The translations under genes were made by a program, and so were the position numbers. The notes beneath the pieces are model-generated. The model was not told where the DNA came from and made no database searches. It saw only the letters and a program-made list of their open reading frames with translations. From DAISJD01 sp036821645 (GTDB lineage: Bacteria; Pseudomonadota; Alphaproteobacteria; ATCC43930; CGMCC-115725), in assembly GCA_036821645.1 (NCBI GenBank), contig DAISJD010000006.1, positions 1 through 64,000 on the forward strand: 64,000 bases of DNA, in the 5' to 3' direction. Within the stretch, counting starts at the first letter, position 1; each line of letters opens with the position of its first letter. This document shows positions 56,712-64,000 of the stretch, piece after piece.

Positions 56712-57580
56712 ATAGGGTTGAGATGATTGGCAGCAAGCCAGCCTGCGTCGATCTGACCGCGGGCGACGACCATTGTCGGGCCTGAGAGCGTCACATCGGT
56801 ATAGTCGCCGGGACCGATAGGGTGAAAATCGATAAAAACCGGAACGCCGCTCGTCGTATCGATGCGAACCGGGCCCGGTCCGACATGGCCGTGATGATGC
56901 GCAATCAACGCGCAGGCAACTGAGCCGGTCCCACAGGCTAAGGTCTCATTTTCAACCCCGCGCTCATAGGTGCGCACGCGTAAATGATTTTTACCCCTTA
57001 TTTCATAGAAATTTACATTTGTGCCGCGCGGTGAAAATTCATCATGGTGGCGCACCAATTTTCCAATTGGGACAATATCGATCTCTTCGATCCGATGCGT
57101 CAACGCCGCAACATGAGGGACGCCAGTATCAATATAGTCGAACAGGTACGGATGATCTAAAATATCAATCGTGATTTTTTCCCTTAAACCATGGGGTTTC
57201 GTCATTTTAATCGAAACAATATTGTCGGTGATCTCGGCCGCAATCAAACCGGCACCCGTAAAAAAATTTGTCTGCCCCCCCGAGACGAGGCCCAGTTGAT
57301 CGGCGAAAGCGACCGCACAGCGGGCACCATTGCCGCACATCTCGCCAATTTCACCATCTGCATTGACATAAATCATGGAAAAATCAGTTTTATGACTAAT
57401 GTCTTCATGTTTTTGAGGATCGCAAATAAAAATGACACCATCGGCCCCTAATCCCAAATGGGGGGCAGCAATTTTCTTTGTTAAAAGTGACCATTTATTC
57501 TGCCAAACACCAGACCGATCATCAATCATTATAAAATCATTACCACAACCATGCATTTTTACAAAATTTAAGGCCACCAA
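56708..57580 (-). CDS. dapF: Diaminopimelate epimerase
   Basis: DapF converts LL- to meso-diaminopimelate in lysine and peptidoglycan synthesis. The 290-residue protein has FVKMHGCGNDFIMIDDRSGV at the start. The two catalytic cysteines lie in GEMCGNGARCAVAFA and TLACGTGSVACAL. Length and motif spacing are normal. Confidence 0.97.
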   Translation of the reverse strand: MVALNFVKMHGCGNDFIMIDDRSGVWQNKWSLLTKKIAAPHLGLGADGVIFICDPQKHEDISHKTDFSMIYVNADGEIGEMCGNGARCAVAFADQLGLVSGGQTNFFTGAGLIAAEITDNIVSIKMTKPHGLREKITIDILDHPYLFDYIDTGVPHVAALTHRIEEIDIVPIGKLVRHHDEFSPRGTNVNFYEIRGKNHLRVRTYERGVENETLACGTGSVACALIAHHHGHVGPGPVRIDTTSGVPVFIDFHPIGPGDYTDVTLSGPTMVVARGQIDAGWLAANHLNPI

Positions 57581-57601
57581 AGTGAACTCCTTATGATTAA
57601 G

Positions 57602-58345
57602 CTATGCTGATGCTATTTTTTTCAAGGATTCAAGATCCAGAAGACGTACCTTATCCATATCGACCAGTTCGATCAGATTGTCTTTGCGCAAAGCCGTAAT
57701 GGTTCTACTGACCGTTTCCGTGGTTAAACCGAGATAATCGGCAATGTCGGTCCGGCTCATCGGCAACCGCAGGAGGGTCGATGAAACTTTTTCTCGGACA
57801 CCGCGATCGGATTGGGTGATCAAGAAACTCGCCACCCGCTCCCGCGCGGTTTTCCGCCCTAACATCATCATTTGATCCTGGGCGGCAGCCAATTCATGAA
57901 AGGCATTTTCAAGCAACCGCCGTTCCATCGTAGGATAGGCTTGCAGGAGGGATTCGAGTTTCTGCCGCTCAAACCGGCACGCGGTGACTAATGTGACCGC
58001 TTCGGCGCTATAGGCATGCAAATCGGTTAAGGCGAGACCTAAAAAATCACCAACCGACAAGAAGCCGGTTATCTGACGTCGGCCGTCAGAAAGAAGTTTA
58101 AATAATTTGACGGTGCCCCCCGTAATATTATAGAGGGCGGTTACGGGCTCGCCTTCCGTCGTGATGGTTTCATGCGGTTGGAAAACATAATTGTTGGAGA
58201 TTTCAGCCAATCTCTGCAAATCAGCCGGTTCCATTGCATCGCAGACACTGAGGACGCGGGCACCACAGCGCATGCAATGGCCGACGGTTCCTGCGGATTG
58301 TCGGTTTTTTTCAAGTTCGCGATGACAATCGTGATCGATTACCAT
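57602..58345 (-). CDS. FNR-type oxygen-sensing regulator (Crp/Fnr family)
   Basis: Starting at the ATG at 58345 (GAGG 8 nt upstream) gives 247 residues; an ATG at 58396 is an alternative. Cys24, Cys27 and Cys35 (GHCMRCGARVLSVC) plus a central Cys in LVTACRFER match the four ligands of the 4Fe-4S cluster of FNR/FnrL. A cAMP-like sensor domain and a winged helix follow (RTDIADYLGLTTETVSRTIT). The protein probably switches genes on or off under low oxygen. No convincing FNR box was seen in its own upstream region. Confidence 0.9.
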   Translation of the reverse strand: MVIDHDCHRELEKNRQSAGTVGHCMRCGARVLSVCDAMEPADLQRLAEISNNYVFQPHETITTEGEPVTALYNITGGTVKLFKLLSDGRRQITGFLSVGDFLGLALTDLHAYSAEAVTLVTACRFERQKLESLLQAYPTMERRLLENAFHELAAAQDQMMMLGRKTARERVASFLITQSDRGVREKVSSTLLRLPMSRTDIADYLGLTTETVSRTITALRKDNLIELVDMDKVRLLDLESLKKIASA

Positions 58346-58681
58346 TCTGTAGGCCTCACTCAAGTATGATCGGCTTAAACCGAACGGATTAACCATAAAT
58401 CATACTATAAAATCAAGAGGATGTATATTGACCTATTACTCAACCAAAACTAGCAGACTCCCACGGTCATGAGCGCCCAGTGAAGGCGCATCCGAACGAT
58501 ACGACACATATTGTCTGGACCGACACGATACTACCGGCTTACTGCTTTCACAGATATTGATAATTAAACAGGTATAATGCCAAAAACCACAGGACATACC
58601 GGCCAACCGAGCCGTAGCTGGGCGATAACCAACGGATCACTCAACCGTTCTAACAATATGTGGGCCGACTGAAAAGAAAAA

Positions 58682-59158
58682 TCACGCCGGTCTGGGCAAT
58701 GAGGCGGGTGTTATGCCGATCACACCAGTACCATAGAGTGTGCGGGCGCGCCCCTCAAACGCAGCGACCATTCGGCGCACCGCCTCACTGAACAACATCT
58801 CGATCAATCGTTGCAGCATCTTCGATTTAAACTCGAAATCGACATAGAAATCAACAATGCATCCACCATCGGCGGTCGGTTCAAAGCGCCAGACATTTTC
58901 AAGATACCGAAACGGCCCCTCGGAATAGGTCACGGTAATCCGATCCGGTGCTGAAAGCAGGACGCGGGAGGTAAACCGTTCACGATAGATTTTAAACCCG
59001 ATCATGAGATCGGCGACAATCTCGTTACCGTGTTTCGAGCGGATGCGCGATCCGATACACCACGGTAAAAATTCGGGGTACTTTTCGATATCGGCAACCA
59101 AATCGAATAATTGCTGCTGAGTATAGGGGAGAAGACGGCGTTCCGCATGTTTTGCCAT
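58682..59158 (-). CDS. RatA/COQ10-type START-domain protein
   Basis: The 158-residue protein has the START-like core of the ubiquinone-binding Coq10/RatA family: LFDLVADIEKYPEFLPWCIG, PFRYLENVWRFEP and DFYVDFEFKSKMLQRLIEML. It is thought to help ubiquinone function in respiration. It follows lipA by 15 nt on the same strand, a common alphaproteobacterial arrangement. Confidence 0.9.
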   Translation of the reverse strand: MAKHAERRLLPYTQQQLFDLVADIEKYPEFLPWCIGSRIRSKHGNEIVADLMIGFKIYRERFTSRVLLSAPDRITVTYSEGPFRYLENVWRFEPTADGGCIVDFYVDFEFKSKMLQRLIEMLFSEAVRRMVAAFEGRARTLYGTGVIGITPASLPRPA

Positions 59159-59173
59159 GATGGCGCCAAACCC

Positions 59174-60127
59174 CTAGATCAAGCCTAACTTCTGATCGCG
59201 TGCCGCCTTCATCTGGGCGAAATCATCGCCTGCATGATAGGACGACCGGGTCAGCGGGCTCGCCGAAACCATCAGAAACCCCTTGCCATAGGCCATCGTT
59301 TGATATGAAGCAAAAGCATCGGGCGTTATCCACGCCTCAATCGGATGATGTTTCGGGGTTGGTTGCAAATATTGACCGATCGTCATGAAATCGACATCCG
59401 CCGCCCGCAAATCGTCCATCACCTGCAACACTTCCGCCCGCTCCTCCCCCAGACCGACCATGATCCCGGATTTCGTAAAGATCGATGGATCGAGCCGTTT
59501 TACGGTATCCAACAACCGCAGGGAATGAAAATAACGGGCACCAGGGCGCACCGTGCCGTAAAGACGCGGAACCGTTTCGAGATTATGGTTGAACACGTCC
59601 GGTTTTGCCGCAACGACCGCCTCGATGGCGCCGGGCTTACGTAAAAAATCTGGCGTCAAAATCTCAATCGTCGTGGTTGGCGCATTCTGACGGATGGCGG
59701 CGATGGTGCGGACGAATTGATTGGCCCCGCCATCGTCCAAATCGTCGCGATCGACGGAGGTTACGACCACATGGGACAAGCCCATTTGTGCCACAGCCTC
59801 GCCCACATGATCGGGTTCGTGCGGGTCGAGTTTATCCGGCATGCCCGTCGCCACATTGCAAAACGCACAGGCGCGCGTGCAGACGCTGCCCAAAATCATG
59901 ACGGTCGCGTGTTTTTGCTTCCAACATTCACCGATATTGGGGCAGCCCGCCTCTTCACACACGGTATTCAGAGACAATTTGCGCATCAAATCGCGGGTTT
60001 CCAGATATTCGCGGCTGGTCGGCGCCTTAACCCGCAACCATTCCGGTTTGCGCGGGGCCGGACGATCGGGATTGGCCTGCTTCTCAGGGTGACGAGGCGG
60101 AACTGCTGCACCATCGGCGAGGGTCAT
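59174..60127 (-). CDS. lipA: Lipoyl synthase
   Basis: LipA inserts two sulfur atoms into octanoyl groups on E2 and H proteins. The 317-residue radical-SAM enzyme has the auxiliary cluster cysteines in [13 protein letters not shown] and the radical-SAM motif [11 protein letters not shown]. The [10 protein letters not shown] tail carries the conserved serine ligand region. It sits behind lpdA, so lipoylation is encoded with its client pyruvate dehydrogenase. Confidence 0.97.
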   Translation of the reverse strand: MTLADGAAVPPRHPEKQANPDRPAPRKPEWLRVKAPTSREYLETRDLMRKLSLNTVCEEAGCPNIGECWKQKHATVMILGSVCTRACAFCNVATGMPDKLDPHEPDHVGEAVAQMGLSHVVVTSVDRDDLDDGGANQFVRTIAAIRQNAPTTTIEILTPDFLRKPGAIEAVVAAKPDVFNHNLETVPRLYGTVRPGARYFHSLRLLDTVKRLDPSIFTKSGIMVGLGEERAEVLQVMDDLRAADVDFMTIGQYLQPTPKHHPIEAWITPDAFASYQTMAYGKGFLMVSASPLTRSSYHAGDDFAQMKAARDQKLGLI

Positions 60128-60223
60128 CGCGATACATCCTTGGTAAAACCGTAACCGGAAAACACCCCGCCGCCCCCGCAGATTTCGTTAAGATTGCGAG
60201 GGCGCGCAGAGAGAGATCACCCG

Positions 60224-61639
60224 CTAAAAATGGATCGCGCGACCGTACGCGTCAAGCACCGACTCATGCATCATTTCGGAAAGGGTGGGATGCGGGAAGA
60301 TCGTTGCCATCAATTCCGCCTCCGTCGTCTCAAGCGTCTTGCCCACGACATAGCCTTGGATCAGTTCGGTCACCTCGGCCCCGATCATGTGCGCGCCCAG
60401 CAATTCGCCGGTTTTGGCATCAAACACGGTTTTGATCAGCCCCTCCGTTTCGCCCATGGCGATGGCCTTGCCATTGCCGATATAGGGAAACCGCCCAACG
60501 CGGACGTCATAACCGGCTGCGATCGCTTTCTTTTCCGTCAAGCCGACTGAGGCAACCTGGGGCATGCAATAGGTACAGCCGGGGATATTGAGGGGATCGA
60601 TGGCATGAACGCCCTTGATTCCGGCCAAATGCTCGACGCACAAGACACCCTCGTGACTGGCCTTGTGGGCAAGCCAAGGGGGGCCTGCCAGATCGCCGAT
60701 CGCATAGATGCCGGGTTCGCCCGTGAACATATGGCCATCGGTCACCACATGGGTGCGATCGATCTTGACCTTGGTGCCTTCAAGGCCGATGCCTTCGACA
60801 TTGCCGACGATGCCGACGGCAGAAATGATGCGATCGACCGTGATGTGCTCGATCTTGCCGCCGACCTCGACCGCCGCCGTCACCGACGTCGCGGCCTTCG
60901 TCACGGATTTCACCCCTGCATTGGTGAGGATGCGCATCCCCTGCTTTTCAAACGACTTGCGGGCGAGCGCCGAGATTTCTTCGTCTTCAACCGGCATCAC
61001 CCGGTCCATCATCTCGACCACCGTAACCTTGACACCGAGATTGTGATAGAAGCTGGCGAATTCGATCCCAATCGCCCCCGACCCGATCACCAGTAACGAG
61101 CCCGGCAGCTCGGTTGGCACCATGGCCTCCTTATAGCTCCAGATGAGTTTACCATCCGGTTCAATCCCAGCAATCACCCGCGCCCGTGCGCCAGTCGCCA
61201 GGATGATATTGCGAGCGGTGAGATTGGCGACCGGTTTGCCGTCCTTGTCCACAGTGAGCTTGCGCAAGCCGCCCGCCACCCCATCGAGACGACCATGCCC
61301 ATCGAATACCGTCACCTTGTTCTTTTTCAAGAGATGCTTCACGCCGCCCGACAGTTGGGTGGCAACCCCGCGCGAGCGTTTGACGATCTTCGCCAGATCG
61401 AAGCTCACCTCTTTGGCGCTAAAACCATAAGCATCGAGATGGTGCAGCAGATGATTGATTTCCGAGGTCCGTAACAAGGCCTTGGTCGGAATGCAGCCCC
61501 AATTGAGACAGATCCCGCCCAAATGTTCGCGTTCGACCAAGGCAACGGATAATTTCAATTGGGCAGCACGGATCGCCGCGACATAGCCGCCGGGGCCGCC
61601 GCCTACGACGATGAGATCGAACGAGGTTCCGGTCATGTC
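60224..61639 (-). CDS. lpdA: Dihydrolipoamide dehydrogenase (E3)
   Basis: Starting at MTGTSFDLIVVGGGPGGYVA (61639), the protein has 471 residues. It shows the redox disulfide in GGICLNWGCIPTKALL, NAD-binding GSGAIGIEFASFYH and the C-terminal HPTLSEMMHE motif with the catalytic His/Glu. It reoxidises lipoamide of the pyruvate dehydrogenase complex, whose E2 gene lies just upstream. Confidence 0.96.
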   Translation of the reverse strand, partial: DMTGTSFDLIVVGGGPGGYVAAIRAAQLKLSVALVEREHLGGICLNWGCIPTKALLRTSEINHLLHHLDAYGFSAKEVSFDLAKIVKRSRGVATQLSGGVKHLLKKNKVTVFDGHGRLDGVAGGLRKLTVDKDGKPVANLTARNIILATGARARVIAGIEPDGKLIWSYKEAMVPTELPGSLLVIGSGAIGIEFASFYHNLGVKVTVVEMMDRVMPVEDEEISALARKSFEKQGMRILTNAGVKSVTKAATSVTAAVEVGGKIEHITVDRIISAVGIVGNVEGIGLEGTKVKIDRTHVVTDGHMFTGEPGIYAIGDLAGPPWLAHKASHEGVLCVEHLAGIKGVHAIDPLNIPGCTYCMPQVASVGLTEKKAIAAGYDVRVGRFPYIGNGKAIAMGETEGLIKTVFDAKTGELLGAHMIGAEVTELIQGYVVGKTLETTEAELMATIFPHPTLSEMMHESVLDAYGRAIHF

Positions 61640-61747
61640 CGGGTCCTTCCAGGAAAAGAAGCAAGGACGGCCCAACCGACCGTCCCCGGCAGTGCAAGAG
61701 AAGAAAGGGGCCGGGCAATCGGCGGCCCTGCCCCCCCTTTCGGCGAG

Positions 61748-63052
61748 TTACAGCAGCATCGAGAGCGGATCTTCGATATAGCCCTTGAAGGCCGAGAGGA
61801 AGGCCGCACCCACGGCCCCGTCGATCACCCGATGATCGACCGACAGGGTGACCGTCATCACCGTCGCAATCGACAAGGCCCCATCCTTGACCACGGGGCG
61901 CTGCTCGCCGGCACCGACCGCGAGAATGGCGCCATGGGGTGGGTTGATCACGGCGGAAAATTCGCTGATCCCGAACATGCCGAGATTGGAAATCGAGAAG
62001 GTACCGCCCTGAAACTCGTCGAGTTTCAACTTACCCGCCTTCGCCCTGGTCCCAAGATCCTTCATCTCGTTCGAGATTTCAGCCAAGCCTTTCGTCTGTG
62101 CGGCCTTGACGATCGGCGTAATCAGTCCCCCATCGATCGCAACGGCAACCGCGACGTCGGCATTCTGCCACAAGAGGACGCCATCATCCGACCAGGAAGC
62201 ATTGGCAGCCGGGACTTTTTTCAAGGCTAAGGCCGACGCCCGGATCACGAAATCATTGACCGACAGTTTATACTGATCCTTGGACCTGCCGTTCAACTCG
62301 GCGCGCACTTTCAGCAAGGCGTCGAGTTCGCACGCGATCGTCAGATAGAAATGCGGCACGGTCTGCTTGGCTTCGGAGAGGCGCTTGGCGATGGTTTTGC
62401 GCATACCCGTATGGGGTTGGAGTGTGTAGGCCCCATTGCCGCCCAAGGCGGCCACCCGAGCCTCGCTCAACGCCGCCGGGGCAGCTGGGGCCTGAACCTC
62501 CGGCGTACGGGCAACGGCGGGTGACGCTGCAGGCGATGCGGGTTTAGCGAGGCCCTTGGCAAGGGCCGTTTCCACATCCTGCTTTACGATCCGGCCATTG
62601 GGGCCGGAACCGGCAATCGTTTTAAGGTCGAGGCCAGCCTGCGCCGCCATACGCTTGGCCAATGGGCTTGCGACGATCCGATCGTCGCCGACCAGTGTCG
62701 GGCTTACCGCCAGCGCGACAGGGGCTGCTACTGCCGGGGCAGCGGCGGGTGCCGCCTCCTGGGCCGGGGGCGATACCGTCTTTGGTGTGAGGACGGCGTC
62801 GGCGGCTTCGCCTTCTTCATGCAGGATGGCGATCGGGGTTCCGACCTTGACCGCCTCGGTCCCGGCTTGAATCAAAATGCGGGTGAGCGTGCCCTCTTCT
62901 ACGGCTTCGACTTCCATGGTGGCCTTGTCGGTCTCGATTTCGGCGATCACGTCGCCCGCCTTGACCGTGTCGCCCTCCTGCTTCAGCCACTTTGCCAAAT
63001 TACCTTCGGTCATCGTCGGCGACAGAGCCGGCATCTTGATTTCTATGGGCAT
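61748..63052 (-). CDS. pdhC: Pyruvate dehydrogenase E2, dihydrolipoamide acetyltransferase
   Basis: The start is MPIEIKMPALSPTMTEGNLA (63052), giving 434 residues. Domains in order: one lipoyl domain with the lipoylated Lys in EIETDKATMEVEA (about 43), an Ala/Pro linker, the E1/E3-binding domain (SPLAKRMAAQAGLDLKTIAG) and the catalytic domain ending in SVDHRVIDGAVGAAFLSAFK. It is the core of the complex, between E1-beta and E3 genes. Confidence 0.95.
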   Translation of the reverse strand: MPIEIKMPALSPTMTEGNLAKWLKQEGDTVKAGDVIAEIETDKATMEVEAVEEGTLTRILIQAGTEAVKVGTPIAILHEEGEAADAVLTPKTVSPPAQEAAPAAAPAVAAPVALAVSPTLVGDDRIVASPLAKRMAAQAGLDLKTIAGSGPNGRIVKQDVETALAKGLAKPASPAASPAVARTPEVQAPAAPAALSEARVAALGGNGAYTLQPHTGMRKTIAKRLSEAKQTVPHFYLTIACELDALLKVRAELNGRSKDQYKLSVNDFVIRASALALKKVPAANASWSDDGVLLWQNADVAVAVAIDGGLITPIVKAAQTKGLAEISNEMKDLGTRAKAGKLKLDEFQGGTFSISNLGMFGISEFSAVINPPHGAILAVGAGEQRPVVKDGALSIATVMTVTLSVDHRVIDGAVGAAFLSAFKGYIEDPLSMLL

Positions 63053-63150
63053 TACTTCCCCCCGTTCGACCGGCGCGCGGTCGGGCTCATAATCAATAAA
63101 CCAAAAAGTGCCGGATCGATCCCGTCCGGCACCCCGCCCCAGACCCAGCG

Positions 63151-64000
63151 TCAGCGGTAGCAAACATCCTTGGCTGCCGCCACGATATCCGCCACTTGCG
63201 GCACGGCCAACCGTTCGAGATTGGCGGCATAGGGCAAGGGGACGTCTTTGCCCGTCACCCGACGCACGGGCGCATCCAACCAATCGAAGGCGCTTTCCAT
63301 CGTGAGAGCCGCGATTTCGGCACCGATCCCGGCAAAGGGCCAGCCTTCTTCAACGGAAACCACCCGATTGGTGCGCTTGATCGAGGCGACGATCGTTTCG
63401 ATATCGAGCGGGCGGATCGTGCGCAGATCGATGACTTCTGCCTCGATCCCATCTGCCGCGAGGTGGTCGGCTGCTTCAAGCGATAGCTGCACCATGCGCG
63501 AGAAGGCGAGGATGGTAACATGGTGCCCCGGCCGTGCAACCCGCGCCTTGCCGATTGGCACGATCCAATCTGGGTGATCCGGCACTTGATGGGTCTGACC
63601 ATAGACCAATTCATGTTCGAGGAAAATGACCGGGTTCGGATCGCGGATCGCCGCCTTCAACAAGCCCTTGCAGTCGGCGGCGAAATAGGGGGCCACCACT
63701 TTCAGACCGGGGCAATGGGCGTACCAACTGGCATAGCATTGGGAATGTTGCGCCCCGACCCGCGATGCGATCCCGTTCGGTCCGCGAAACACGATGGGCG
63801 ATCCCATCTGGCCGCCCGACATATAAAGGGTTTTTGCGGCTGAATTGATGATGTGGTCGATCGCCTGCATCGCGAAATTGAACGTCATGAATTCGACCAC
63901 CGGCTTTAGTCCGGTGAAAGAAGCACCGACGGCAAGGCCGGCAAAGCCATGTTCCGTAATCGGGGTATCGATCACGCGGGCACTGCCGAATTCATCGAGT
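63151..64000 (-). CDS. pdhB: Pyruvate dehydrogenase E1 beta subunit (C-terminal part; runs off right edge)
   Basis: The frame is open to base 64000, upstream of any start, so only the C-terminal 282 residues are present. Typical features are [70 protein letters not shown], and [17 protein letters not shown]. It pairs with the E1-alpha subunit to decarboxylate pyruvate. It is followed by pdhC. Confidence 0.95.
   Translation of the reverse strand, partial: LDEFGSARVIDTPITEHGFAGLAVGASFTGLKPVVEFMTFNFAMQAIDHIINSAAKTLYMSGGQMGSPIVFRGPNGIASRVGAQHSQCYASWYAHCPGLKVVAPYFAADCKGLLKAAIRDPNPVIFLEHELVYGQTHQVPDHPDWIVPIGKARVARPGHHVTILAFSRMVQLSLEAADHLAADGIEAEVIDLRTIRPLDIETIVASIKRTNRVVSVEEGWPFAGIGAEIAALTMESAFDWLDAPVRRVTGKDVPLPYAANLERLAVPQVADIVAAAKDVCYR

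Noticed and set aside
58397..58681. FNR box upstream of the FNR-type regulator
   Set aside because: TTGAC and TCAAC half-sites are present near 58430 but spacing and sequence do not fit TTGAT-N4-ATCAA.

Overview
The window reads as the chromosome of an alphaproteobacterium, probably of Rhodospirillales type (inference). Supporting signs are a pdhB-pdhC-lpdA-lipA-ratA run, a 4Fe-4S type FNR regulator next to dapF, a divergent uvrA/ssb pair, and moderately GC-rich genes. Several abrupt AT-rich patches interrupt this background. No rRNA, tRNA or CRISPR array was seen.

Layout. Positions 1-4530 hold a probable defence locus. It contains a RAMP protein with two Cas7-like halves that runs off the left edge, a reduced Cas10 with an intact GGDD polymerase motif and, divergently, a very AT-rich membrane protein resembling the Cap15/2TM-beta cyclic-nucleotide effectors. 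A decayed IS3 transposase bounds it. Positions 4595-16387 are mostly housekeeping or metabolic: thioesterase, family III CoA-transferase, metallo-beta-lactamase-fold hydrolase, degenerate EAL protein, gamma-glutamyltransferase, chemoreceptor, uvrA and ssb.

Positions of about 16388-34700 form a mobile island directly behind ssb. Its left part is a four-gene integration module: three consecutive tyrosine recombinases plus a small coiled-coil TnpC-like protein, all overlapping. The second recombinase is split by a -1 frameshift at a perfect T TTT TTA heptamer. After about 0.75 kb of decayed DNA comes a tightly coupled cargo operon: SNF2-type helicase with a PLD-like N-terminus, DUF4391 protein, DUF262-HNH protein, type III-style methyltransferase (Mod), gamma-glutamylcyclotransferase-like protein and type III-style restriction helicase/nuclease (Res). 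This looks like an enlarged type III restriction-modification system merged with a GmrSD-like component. A tandem of hairpins, including a perfect 21-bp stem, lies at its right end. An 8-bp repeat, CCGTTCTA, at the ssb stop codon and at 34699 is a candidate attachment core.

Positions 34771-64000 return to chromosomal genes: GMC oxidoreductase, small membrane proteins, GNAT, class 3 lipase, MOSC protein, LysE exporter, AidB-like acyl-CoA dehydrogenase, two ThDP enzymes, a lipoprotein with a catalytically dead trypsin/DegP-like domain, and a CheY / CheC / PAS-histidine kinase operon. These are followed by a lytic transglycosylase, cystathionine beta-lyase, a DUF192 protein, a histone-deacetylase-like hydrolase, an ABC substrate-binding protein, dapF, an FNR-type regulator, ratA/coq10, lipA, lpdA, pdhC and the C-terminal part of pdhB at the right edge.

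The most notable candidate is the Cas10-RAMP pair beside a Cap15-like membrane effector. It suggests a nucleotide-second-messenger immune system related to type III CRISPR signalling and to Panoptes (mCpol + 2TM-beta), but with a larger Cas10 and a RAMP partner.
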